From Coleophoma eucalyptorum (taxonomy: Eukaryota; Ascomycota; Leotiomycetes; Helotiales; Dermateaceae), in assembly GCA_026120035.1 (NCBI GenBank), contig JALRME010000005.1, positions 1-64,000 on the forward strand: a stretch of DNA of 64,000 bases, in the 5' to 3' direction. A program made the translations under genes and the position numbers. The notes under the pieces are model-generated. The model was not told the DNA's origin. It made no database searches and saw nothing but the letters and a program-made list of their open reading frames with translations. Of the stretch, positions 1 through 9,909 are shown one piece after another. Numbering within the stretch: position 1 is the stretch's first letter; each line of letters begins with the position of its first letter.

Positions 1-280
1 CAACTTAGCTTCGACATACTGGAACCAGGGGCGCTGGAAGGAAGCCGAAGAGCTAGACATGCAGGTGATGGAGACGAGTTTGAGGGTGTTAGGACAGGAA
101 CATCCCGACACGTTGAATAGCATGAGCAATCTTGCCTATACATTGAAAGACCAGGATCGTGTGGCGGAAGCCCTCGAGTTAATTTCATCCTGTCGCGAAA
201 TATCGACAAATAAATTAGGTGCGAACCATCCTAGCACTCTAGCATATGGTCAGACATATAGTTCTTGGAGGACAGGGTGA
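1..280 (+). CDS. TPR-repeat protein, C-terminal end (partial)
   Basis: The frame is open from base 2 to a TGA at 278-280, so this is the 3' end of a gene that begins left of the window. The about 92 visible residues hold tandem tetratricopeptide helices of the kinesin-light-chain type: a WNQGRWKEAEEL helix, then LGQEHPDTLNSMSNLAYTL, then a second LGANHPSTL motif. In fungi these repeats commonly sit at the C-terminus of NB-ARC or other NLR-like proteins, where they act as the sensing or binding part; that the missing N-terminus is of this kind is inference. The last residues do not complete another repeat, so the gene may have ended abruptly. Family call good, function unknown. Confidence 0.7.
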   Translation, partial: NLASTYWNQGRWKEAEELDMQVMETSLRVLGQEHPDTLNSMSNLAYTLKDQDRVAEALELISSCREISTNKLGANHPSTLAYGQTYSSWRTG

Positions 281-1175
281 TCTTTTCATACTAGGTTAAG
301 TCTAGAATTTACCTGTTTGACTTTGCTAATATCACATCAGCATCTTATTCTTGTGCTAGTGCCCTTTAAATTGTTATGCTTTGTACAGACAATCAAAAAC
401 ATTCTAGGTGAAAGACAGAGTATCACGAAAGCTGAGGGGCGGTAACGAAGATAATCCATTCAATAGACGAGTTCAAAGCAGCAGATATCATGTTTTAGTG
501 TTCATCTTCGTTAATCGGATTATACTTTAATAGATACTTTATCAAAGACTACCTTGCGTCAAGTATATCCTACTGATGTTTTCGCATTAGTTATTTGTTC
601 CTATCAAACGCCTTGAATTGTGGAACAAAACACTACTATCTAATTTAGAAAGTAAGATTTGTTACTATAGAGTAGTCTTGTTTTACACAAATCTCCACTC
701 TGTAATTCTAACCCAATCATTTAAAATCCTTCAGAATTCATTTGATTTATCTTGCCGCGGCAGAGAGGTTGTTTGTGATGTTAGATATTAGCGTCGTGTC
801 TGTTGCACTTGGGAAGAGTTTGCTGTTGCGTAGCTGCCCTTGTGTTCTCTGGCGGCAGACGGACTCGAAGCTATTCAAGCGAGCACCGAACGTTTCGTCT
901 CCCATAATGAAGGAAGCTTCGATCAAAGCAAAGCAGGTCGTCAAGATCCATTGCTGTTAGTCTTTCCACGAAATGCTCTATTGTGGACTAGATCAATATT
1001 AGATCAATGTCTTGCAATTACCAACTAGTAGTTAGGTCCATGGCAAAATACATCCTTCTTTGCAAGCCCCAGTTATATTTTGCTTCTACCAGTTTTCCAC
1101 TTGTTATTCCAGACACTACTCCACAACTCGCGATTTTATTGGATTTCATCGTATCCCAAACTTCCAGTCATTAAA
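281..1175. other. Intergenic, no gene seen
   Basis: AT-rich stretch between the TPR gene end and the permease relic. Only short open frames without family features occur. It would hold the terminator of the TPR gene and the former promoter of the permease. Confidence 0.6.
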
Positions 1176-2926
1176 ATGGCTCAGTTGCGCGTCCAAAATA
1201 AAAATGGTAGCAGTGGTAGGTCTAAGTACCGCGAGACTATAGTCAACAATAACTTCTCCCTCGATGAAGAAGCAGATCAAGCACTACCCCCTACTGATCT
1301 CCTTCACCGAAAACTGAAAGCTAGGCACATACAGATGATTGCGATCGGGGGCAACATCGGAACCGGTCTCTTTATAGGCTCTGGCAAAGCATTACATACA
1401 GGTGGTCCACTAGCCCTTGTGGTTGGCTTCATCATGGTATCTGCTTCTTTGACCATGATGATGCAATGTCTGGGAGAAATGTCGGCGATCTTCCCGATCC
1501 CTTTCGCTCGATATGCAACGCGGTTCACTGATCCAGCATTGGGGTTTGCTGTCGGCTGGCAGTATTGGTTGTGCTGGGTGTCGATATTTGGCGCTGAATC
1601 CTCTGCTTTTGTGGTAAGAAGCCTTAGATGCCGTGAGCGAACAGTTAAGTTACTTGCTGACTTGGGTAGATCTTGAATAACTATTGGAACAATAACCCGA
1701 ATCTTACACCATTATGGATTTCAATATTCACCGTTCTCAATATAGCCATACACTTTGCGCCAGTCCGAGTATTTGGAGAAGTGGAGTTTATAGTCAGCTC
1801 TTTGAAGGTAATCACGGTTTGCATTTTCATCATATTGGTCTGGTGTATCATGGGTGGTGAGTCTTGCTTCAACCTGATCTCTAGGAGCTTGTCTAATTCA
1901 ATTAAGGCGCTGGTCCGGCGGGCCGTAAACACGGAGCAGAATACTGGCATTTGCCAGATCTCGAAAACGGCCTCAGCAACGGCTTCCGCGGTCTCGCAGC
2001 AGTATTTGTCACGGTAGCATTTCCAGCTGGAGGAGCCGAAACGGTTAGAGTCGTCGCTGGCGAGGCCCAAAACCCACGATATAATATCCCTCGAGCTGTC
2101 TGCACATTGATGTGACGAATCTTCATCTTCTATGTTGTGTCGATGCTATTCCTAACTTTTGTCGTGCGCTACGATGCAGATGCCTTGGTTGGGGGATCAA
2201 ATGCCAATAGTTCACCATTTGTCCTCGCAGTTCGCAATGCTGGCATCCCAACTATTCCGGATCTTCTCAATGCCATTATTATGGGTTGTGTCGTGTCAGT
2301 CGGAAGTACCTGAGTCTACACCTCCTCCCGCACTCTCAAAGGTCTCGCGGAAGAAGGATTTGCATTCAACTGCTTCAAGAAGACTGATACACAGGGCCGG
2401 CCTTATATTGCTCTCATATTCTCAGCAACAGTGGGAATGGTGCTTTGCTACTTGAACTGTAGTAGCACAGGCGCCATTTTGTCTGGGTGGTTCACATCCA
2501 TTTCAGGCCTCGCCTTCTTCATCGCTTGGTTTGTCATAATCGCGTGTAATTGGCGATTCCATGCGGCTTTGAAGGTGCAGAATGATGATAGCCTACAGCG
2601 TCGCTTTGCGTTCCGTGCCACTGGCTAGCCATACTTCTCCATCCTCAGGTTTATCCTGATCTCTTTCATGGTGAGATTCGTGAAGCTACAGACCTTTCAA
2701 GAAACCCAACTAATTCCCTGCTCAGATCATCTGTCAACTCGTCGTCTCTGTGTCACCCATCCATGGCTAACCATCAGCAACTACTTTCTTCGCCAACTTT
2801 CTCAGTGTTCCTCTTTTCTTTACGCTGTGGGCTGGGTAAAAATTGATCTACGGGACGAAGGTCATTCCCTTGGAGAAGATTGATCTGTGGAGCGATCGAA
2901 GGCCACTCAACCCGCGTGAAGAGTAA
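1176..2926 (+). pseudogene. Decayed amino-acid permease (AAT/YAT family)
   Basis: The start at 1176 is followed by a normal APC-family N-terminus (LKARHIQMIAIGGNIGTGLF, then GEMSAIFPIP). Introns are still recognisable at 1614-1669, 1857-1906 and 2671-2725, and splicing them keeps one frame that can be read as a permease to the end (residues FFANFLSVPLFFTLWAG near the C-terminus). That frame is broken by stops at 2113-2115, 2311-2313, 2626-2628, 2768-2770 and 2837-2839. Two replace the tryptophans of conserved positions (before RIFIFYVVS and before VYTSS). Intact members are about 520-570 aa, 12-helix plasma-membrane amino-acid importers. Splice sites and helices survive, so loss is probably fairly recent. 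An intact family member lies at 47443-49351. Sequencing error cannot explain five separate stops. Confidence 0.85.
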
Positions 2927-3156
2927 CTTTTGGAAAAGCATCATAACATGTCGGTAGTTAGGCGAGCATTGTCGTATTTACATTAAGATAATTCGATTCG
3001 ATTCCTTTTCTGTGAAGGTTGCTTAGTTATGACTTTTGTCTTGTTCTTGAGATGCCTTGTGGACTGGATCCTATCATAATTATTTTATAATCTAAGGTTA
3101 ATCTAATGTCTATATTCTATGATGTATGATTCTATAATCTATAGCTCTATGCTCCT

Positions 3157-4588
3157 TCAGATTTTTACCCACAGATGTGGTCCTGTCGCCGTCCATCTAG
3201 CCACCATAATTAGTAATCCACCAGCAGCCATACAACTGCCAGCCCAGACCTGCGCATAGAGATAACCACCATCATTCGCCTGAATCAACGCACCACCAAG
3301 CGGTGGGCCTGTAAGCACCGCAAAACTAACTACGGTGAAGAACATTCCCATTCTGATCCCGGCAGTCTTCAAATCCGTCGTCAGATTTGACACAACCGCT
3401 GGGAACAGACTTTGGATCCCGGCAACGAACAGACCATACATGGCTGCCCAGCCAAAGAGTGATGCTCGTGCGTGTATAGCAGTCCAGCTGTATAAAAGCA
3501 ATGAGGCTATGAACGTAAATGGGATGATTGAGTTCAAGGGCCCAAAATATTTATCGGATAGAATGTTGGGGTATAAGCGGCCGAAGATACTGAGCCCATT
3601 CATGAGCAGCACGAGTGAAATGCCATCAGATGAATCAACACCGACGACTTCTGTGCCATACGAGCCAATCTGTCCTTCGTGAGTAAGTCATACATGCTAG
3701 GTGGGGTGAGTTACTAACATAATAGAATGCGAAATAGAGACTCCAGAAACACATGAACATTCCCGCCGTGAAAATTGTAAACGGCGGCTCCTTGAAGTAT
3801 CCCCACTCAATGATCGCACCAGTTTTCCGGGGCGGCAACCTCGTCTTGGTCAAAGTGCACGTCAATATACTCGTGGCCATGATTATAAAACCCAGTACTC
3901 GCACTGTCCATGCGAATCCAATCTTTGGTAGCAGTTGTTGCACAATGAGCGGAAAGATGACACCACCAAATCCACTGCCAGCTGATGCAATCCCAAGGGT
4001 GAGAGATTTCTTCGTGCTAAAATATGAAGAGACTAAGGCAATCGAGGGACAAAATACAAGTCCGTCGCCAAGGCCAGTACAAATTCCCTGCGCAAGTAGG
4101 AGCTGCCAATATTTTGTCGCCAGGGAAGTCATCATGATTCCTATGACCTGCAGTATGCTGCCAACGATCAAAGTAATTTTAAGATATCCCGCATCCGTGG
4201 CCCGTCCACTGAATGTCCCTATGAAAAACAGCAGAAAAATCTGTATTGACCCAACCCAGGAAACATTGGATGGCTGAAATCCAAGCGTATTCACATAATA
4301 AGTTTGAAAAACACCAAACGAATTGATATAACCCCAGGTGTTGAAGATGATCAAGGTGGTCATCGCGCATTGTGTCCAAGCTACCACCCCACCGTCCGGA
4401 GGCGGCTCGATTGATTTGTTCGACGAAGTGGTAATCACCCTCGTTATCTGGCTCGTTACTTTTTCCAGGATCGCTCTGGCATGGTTGTGGGTGCCGCTTT
4501 CGAGATCGTTTTCCTTCTCATCAATACTTGGTGCGCCTCGAATTGCGTCGTAGCCAAGGATTTCAACGGTCTCGTTTGGGGGCGCCAT
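3157..4588 (-). CDS. MFS transporter, monocarboxylate-transporter-like
   Basis: Two exons (4588-3719 and 3669-3157) with a 49-nt intron at 3670-3718 give 460 aa. A cytoplasmic N-terminus of about 65 residues precedes PPPDGGVVAW, the signature that opens helix 1 in the MCT-like branch of the major facilitator superfamily (fungal Mch and riboflavin-transporter relatives). Twelve hydrophobic segments follow, with the NxxGxFQxYY motif after helix 1. Length is normal for the family. It should sit in the plasma or vacuolar membrane; the substrate cannot be read from sequence, and fungal MCT-like proteins often do not carry monocarboxylates. It is divergent from the RidA/amine-oxidase gene across 1.15 kb, which hints at shared regulation. 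No defects seen. Confidence 0.9.
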
Positions 4589-5737
4589 CTCGCGCGTATC
4601 TCAATACTTCTTGTGCTTATGGTCACGCTTTTTACTGGTGCAGATTTTCCACAATTCAGTTGATCCTTCGATGGCAAAGTCGTCTCGTTTTCTTCACTTT
4701 ACAGCTCGTGCGTGTATCGGTGAAAGTCCCTGCCAGAGGGAGAGTCCAGGCATGGCGAACAGCGTCAGAGATATAGCTAAGAAACCTTCTCTAGCACGCC
4801 TAAAAGCGGATCGTAATGGAAAAACGGTCTTCCTTAAGCAAACGTAGGAGGTCATGGAGAGTGGATCACGCATATCTAGCGCTGGGTTAGGAGCTATGCC
4901 AGCCAAATTGTGTGCGCGCGGTGAAGCTCTCCTCCGATAAAGGGCCCGCGCTCTGCTGGAAATCCAAGTTCTAGGAAGGTCTGGGTGGAATTAATTCCGA
5001 ATGCTTTCGTCCAACAGTGATGTGACCGGGAACCATCCGCCTGTCGGTTTGCAATTGTCAGGTCCCAAACGGATAACCCTTCGCAAATTTCCATTAAGCC
5101 CTTCCTTTTCCTTGTTTAAGTGGAACTCTCCCCTCGTCTTAGTGGCTCTAGTGGCAACCTGGGCCGTGTGCTCATGCCCAAAAATGGGATGTTAGGCTCT
5201 TCGCGCTTGCACGCCGGCTCTTTTCCGATCCTTGTGTCGGCTCGTGCTTGTGAGGACGAGCGAACTGTGAAGGGGTAAGAACTAAGATGGTTGAAAACCC
5301 AAATCAATTCCAGAAATTGAGACTAGAGTTCTTCCAACTACTAGAGCTAGGTGAGTGACAGACTGATCTTAGTTTTCTGGTCGCAGTCCTGCAGCTATGT
5401 TGAATATCGCAACGTCGCTTGCGAAATCGGGAAATCTAAGGCGTGGGTTTCCTCGACAGGTTTAGCGACTAAGTCTCCGTGCTTTCGGCGCCGACGAAGT
5501 AATTGCGGCTTATCGCTTGCTTTATCGCCCATAACGCCGGGAAACTCTCAAGAGTGGTGATTCGGCGGACATGGGCAAGTCACCGCGAGAAGCATCGTGA
5601 CCGACCGACCGAGAGTGGTCTTATGTCGAAGCAAAGACTCAACTCATCTGATCAAGTATATAGTGTAAGAGCTTCCATTGTTTCCTTTCGAAGTAGAACC
5701 AAGCCAAGAACGCGGTCAAGAAACAAAGGATAGAGCA
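4589..5737. promoter_or_regulatory. Divergent intergenic region between transporter and amine oxidase
   Basis: About 1.15 kb separates two outward-facing start codons, so both promoters must lie here. Short open frames are without family features. No site was identified with confidence; isolated GATA tetramers occur but are expected by chance. Confidence 0.5.
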
Positions 5738-7624
5738 ATGGCCCCACCAAAATTCCAAGACACCGACAGCGGTTTCAAACCACTGTACTCTGATATCTCT
5801 AGCTCAGAATCCTCTCCAGGAACTGTATTCATATCTGGACAATTTGGAAGCACCAAGACCGGCTCAATCCCTTCATCATATGAAGCACAAGTCCATCTTG
5901 CGCTTCTGAACCTTCGAAAGTGTCTCCTCAAAGCCAATCTCACCGTCAAGGACATTCTCAAGTTGACAATCTATATTGTCGACTACACCAAGACCAAGAG
6001 AGCTCATGCGCCGCATCTGTTGACTTTCTTGAATGGCCACCGACCAGCCATGACGCTAGTTCCCGTGCCAGAGCTGGCAAAGCCTGAAATTCTCTTTGAG
6101 ATCGAGGCCATAGCTGCTCTTCCAGAGTCAAAGGAGGCAGTACCAACTTTCTCTCCAGAGCCATCTCAAAAAATCCTAGATGTGATTGTAGTTGGAGCCG
6201 GATTGAGTGGACTTCAAGCAGCGCGAACTGTCAACCAAGCCGGACTCTCCTGTATTGTTCTCGAGGCAAGAGACAGAGTTGGAGGGAAGACATGGACCAA
6301 GGAGATGAGGAAGAAGAAGAGCAACAAGGTTGAACTTGGTGCCGCTTGGATCAACGATACTAACCAGACGTCAATGTGGGGTCTTGCTAAGGAATTTGGC
6401 CTTGAGACTGTCGAACAAAACACCCAAGGCGATTGTGTCTTGATTGATTTCGAGGGCGAGCGAAGTACATTTCCTTATGGATCTTTGCCAGACGTAAGTA
6501 AGAAGAGGATATTATTAAGGAATTTTTGACTGACATGTGACCAGTTTTCCGCTGCTGAGAAAGCCAACGCTGCTGAAATTAGAGACAAAGTCGAGAGTGA
6601 TTGTCAACAAGTAGATGTCTTCAACCCAACATCCACCAAGCTGGATACCATGACTTTCCAAGACTATGTAGTTTCCTTGGGAGCAGGCAAGGCCGCCCTC
6701 GCTAATGCTGCAACCTGGACCCGAGCAATGCTGGGAGTTGAACCAACCGAGATCTCGGCACTTTTCTTCCTCAACTATTGCAAATCCGGTGGAGGACTTT
6801 TGCAGATGCGCTCAGATCGCAAGGGTGGTGGACAGCACTTGCGTCTCCGTAAGGGTACTCAAGGCTTCTCAAAGGCAATCGCCTCAGTGCTTCCTGAAGG
6901 AAGCGTCAAGCTCTCAACACCCGTCCTGGCCATCACCCAGCTTCCAGGACAAGGCGTCACAGAAGTGACCACAGCATACAAGAGCTACTTGGCACGAAAA
7001 GTGATTGTGTCAGTCCCAACTCCAGTCTACAAAACCATCACATTCACACCTCCTCTCCCACCGTCAAAGACCCTCTTGAGCGAGTCGACCAAATACGGCT
7101 ACTACACCAAGGCCATGATTGCTTTCAAGAGCTCATTCTGGAAGTCACACAACCTCTGCGGCCTCTCGCAGTCCTTCGTGGGTCCTGCATCCGTCATTCG
7201 AGACACAAGCACCGAGATCGACTCCTCATACATCCTGACATGCTTTGTCGCTGGCAACACCGGCAGAGCCTGGTCCGTTCTACCAGAGGAGGAAAAGATT
7301 GATGTGCTGCTGAAGCAAGTAGCGAAGACATACACCCCCACAAATGACCTGGCATTCGTCCGCGAGCAATTTGAGGACTGGGTTGCAAGCGAGTGGCTTG
7401 ATGATCCATATGCTGGCTGGGGTTGCCCATGCGCTAGCACCGCACCAGGTGTTCTCGACACCACTGGAAGTGAGCCCTTGAGAGAGATCGTGGGGAATGT
7501 CCATTTCGTCGGTACCGAAACTGCGGGCGAGTGGAAGGGTTACATGGAAGGTGCAGTGAGAAGTGGTGAGCGAGGCGCCATAGAAGTTCTGAATGCATTG
7601 AAGCCTGCAAAGGCGAAGATGTGA
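5738..7624 (+). CDS. RidA-domain/flavin amine oxidase fusion protein
   Basis: Exons 5738-6493 and 6545-7624 (51-nt intron with a TTGACTGAC branch site) encode 611 aa. Residues about 25-130 are a RidA/YjgF/UK114 imine deaminase-like domain (VFISGQFG near 30, EIEAIAALPE near 121-130). At the position of the usual catalytic arginine this protein has Met105 (HRPAMTLVPV). Residues about 147-605 form a monoamine-oxidase-type flavoenzyme: dinucleotide-binding GAGLSG at 153-158, EARDRVGGKTWT, and the C-terminal HFVGTETAGEWKGYMEGAV flavin motif. A GCPC segment lies where MAO enzymes carry their flavin-linking cysteine. The last residues AKM fit a peroxisomal PTS1 signal. The oxidase would turn amines into imines, and a RidA domain could hydrolyse imines to aldehyde and ammonia. 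Substrate unknown. The ATG chosen is the first in frame before the RidA domain. Confidence 0.93.
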
Positions 7625-8302
7625 GAGTGCTCAAGGATTCGGAATTGAGATTAATTATAACAACGTATAAATGAAATATCCATGGAACGGGGGAATGATT
7701 TAGGCACAGGATTTATGACTATAGAAGCATTTGATTGTTTAACTCCTGAGTCTTTAAGTGCCATGCAAAACATCTGCAACTATTGTTCGATGCTCCACTA
7801 ATTCGACCAGTACTCTGGAATCCGGTCCGTTAAGCCAATCTAGACGCATCACCCATGATATTTCAATAATATTCTTTTAAACATGCAGGGGAGTGTGACC
7901 ATGTGTCCATTTCTTATCTCGATTAGTTTACTGGCTGAATACAATTAGGGGGGGCTCCTCGCCAATATGCTGACGTCTGGTTACTAGTAATCCACGCCAA
8001 GTTGCACGCTGGCTGCAGGAAGCTTGTCTTTACAGTAATGCCAAGACGACGGAACTAGTCGTGAAGACTATAATGTTTCCGAATAAACTACCTATACAAT
8101 ACTTTCATTTACGCTGAAAGAGCGAGAAGAGGTACAGAAAACCATCCATAAGCCAATGCTATGCTATTCTCATTTTAACTCCATGCGGGAAACGCCACCC
8201 TTCGGATCCATTCGTAGAACAATATCATTATACAAAAAAGGAACAAAACGAACTCCATGGTTCGTCTATCCGTACAAATGTTCACCTCATCACTCATTAG
8301 AA
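7625..8302. other. Convergent intergenic region, no gene seen
   Basis: Lies between two converging gene ends, so it should contain both 3' untranslated regions and polyadenylation sites. Nothing else recognised. Confidence 0.6.
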
Positions 8303-9909
8303 TCATAACAGTACACTCAACATAAGCAACCCAGCAGCCAGGATTCCCCAGTTATTCATTCTACCCAGCCTTGAAGAGCCATTGCTCAAACCAAACGGTA
8401 GACCTTGGTAGCCGAAGGTTACATTCTGCGGGATGGAGCTATTGTAACATTCTCCATTCAAGACATCCAGGTTCTTCAGGTCATCTGGGACAAGGAAGAA
8501 CATGTACTGACTCTGGTTCAAGCCTTTGAACCCCTTAGTATTGTAGGGGAACTTATCTCCGCTATCGGTTGCACTGGTGTTTCGAAGCCAGATACATTGG
8601 ACTTGACCAGGGAAGTCGGTTACCATCTCAGGATAATCTGACATGACGTCGGAATTGGAAGTATCCGCAATCAAGATGAACTTGCGCTGTGGGTAGGTCT
8701 GGAAGATTTTCGTAAGAAGGAATTTCCGGATACTCAGCGTAGCAGAGACGTCACTGAAGTTCAAGGGTCTGGTGTCGAAAGATCCACCTGGATAGGTCTT
8801 GTAGATGAAATCCATGTAGTTTCGAGTCACCTGCTCTGGAGTGGTTGTAAGGTAGTGGAAGTGGAAGTCCGGGATGCTGGCGGACCAGTTGGCGTAAAGC
8901 TCGGGCATATTCATCCACGGGGTGAAGGGCCGAGCAAAGGAGTTCAAGAGACCCTCAGCCGGCTCGTAGATCTTGGTGACACGCAAGATATCGTCAATAT
9001 CTGAAATGATCGTGATTCCGTCTGTTGGAACCAGATAACTGGTCGCATTTCCAGTGAGTGTGCCATCAGTATAGACGTTCAAACGCTGAATGTTTGTGGT
9101 ATCATTTCCTGGAGCAAGATAGCCGCCGGCTCCGGATACATTGGCAATTGGAATGAATTGATCGAAATCACCTTCCACCGTCGTTTCTCCCACTAAAGTA
9201 ATATTCTGGGCACCGCCAGCAGGTGTCACAGCTCCTCCTCCATTAGCTTCACCATCGCCTCCAGCGCTAGCAGCTGGCTCAAGGTGGAATGACACATTCA
9301 CATTTCCTTGTTGCACAACAAAGATCTCTGCCGTGAGATTTCGTGCTTGGTCGGCTTGCGAAGAAGGCAGAGCTTGGACTGAGGTACCAATAAGGAAAAC
9401 ATTTGCAAGATCGTCAAGTTTCGATTCGGAAATATTGGGTTGCTTGTAGATATTACCACGGAATCGTAGGTTCCAACCCTGATCAGTCCAATTTGCATAT
9501 CCTCTGTTAAAAAGTTAGCCGAGTGATATATTATCAAGAACAGAGTGACTGACGGGATATTCAGGGCTTGCGTAGGTGTAGCGGCAAGGTCACTATCGCT
9601 GATTCCCAGACTACTTTGAACATCTGTTCCAGTCGGGAAGCCCTGGAAGAAATTGGCAACGCCACTTTCCACATAAGCTGGGTAGGTTCCGAGCACGCTC
9701 GAAACATAGCTTTCGGCTGCACCGCCCAAGCTGGTGATATCACTGAGCAAGCCGCGTCGCTGCTGAACTTGTCGATCTTCAAGACGTGCAGCTGGAGTGA
9801 TCATTGGATGGGGAACTGGTGCTGGAGCTGGAGCTGGCGCAGGGGCGGCAAGGGCTGCTGGCAGCAATGCTGCGAAGAAGAGAGGAGGAAGCATGTTGAG
9901 TAATGGCAT
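8303..9909 (-). CDS. Secreted, probably GPI-anchored App1-domain (DUF2183) protein
   Basis: Exons 9909-9554 and 9503-8303, with a 50-nt intron at 9504-9553, encode 518 aa. A signal peptide (hydrophobic LPPLFFAALLPAALAA) is followed by an Ala-Pro repeat. Residues from about 255 match the phosphatidate-phosphatase App1 catalytic domain, with the HAD-like motif reading ISDIDDILRVTKI and a conserved Arg/Asp-rich region DFPGQVQCIWLRNTSATDSG. The motif is DIDDI, against DxDxT in yeast App1, so the final Thr is Ile. The protein ends in a small-residue stretch (GLSNGSS), a short spacer and a hydrophobic tail, which is the pattern of a GPI attachment signal. Yeast App1 is cytoplasmic and dephosphorylates phosphatidate; this secreted branch has no activity known to me. 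N-glycosylation sequons are plentiful. Confidence 0.9.

Noticed and set aside
1176..2926. Repeat-induced point mutation as the sole cause of permease decay
   Set aside because: Only one or two of five stops fit the CpA to TpA context, and the TGG to TGA changes do not.
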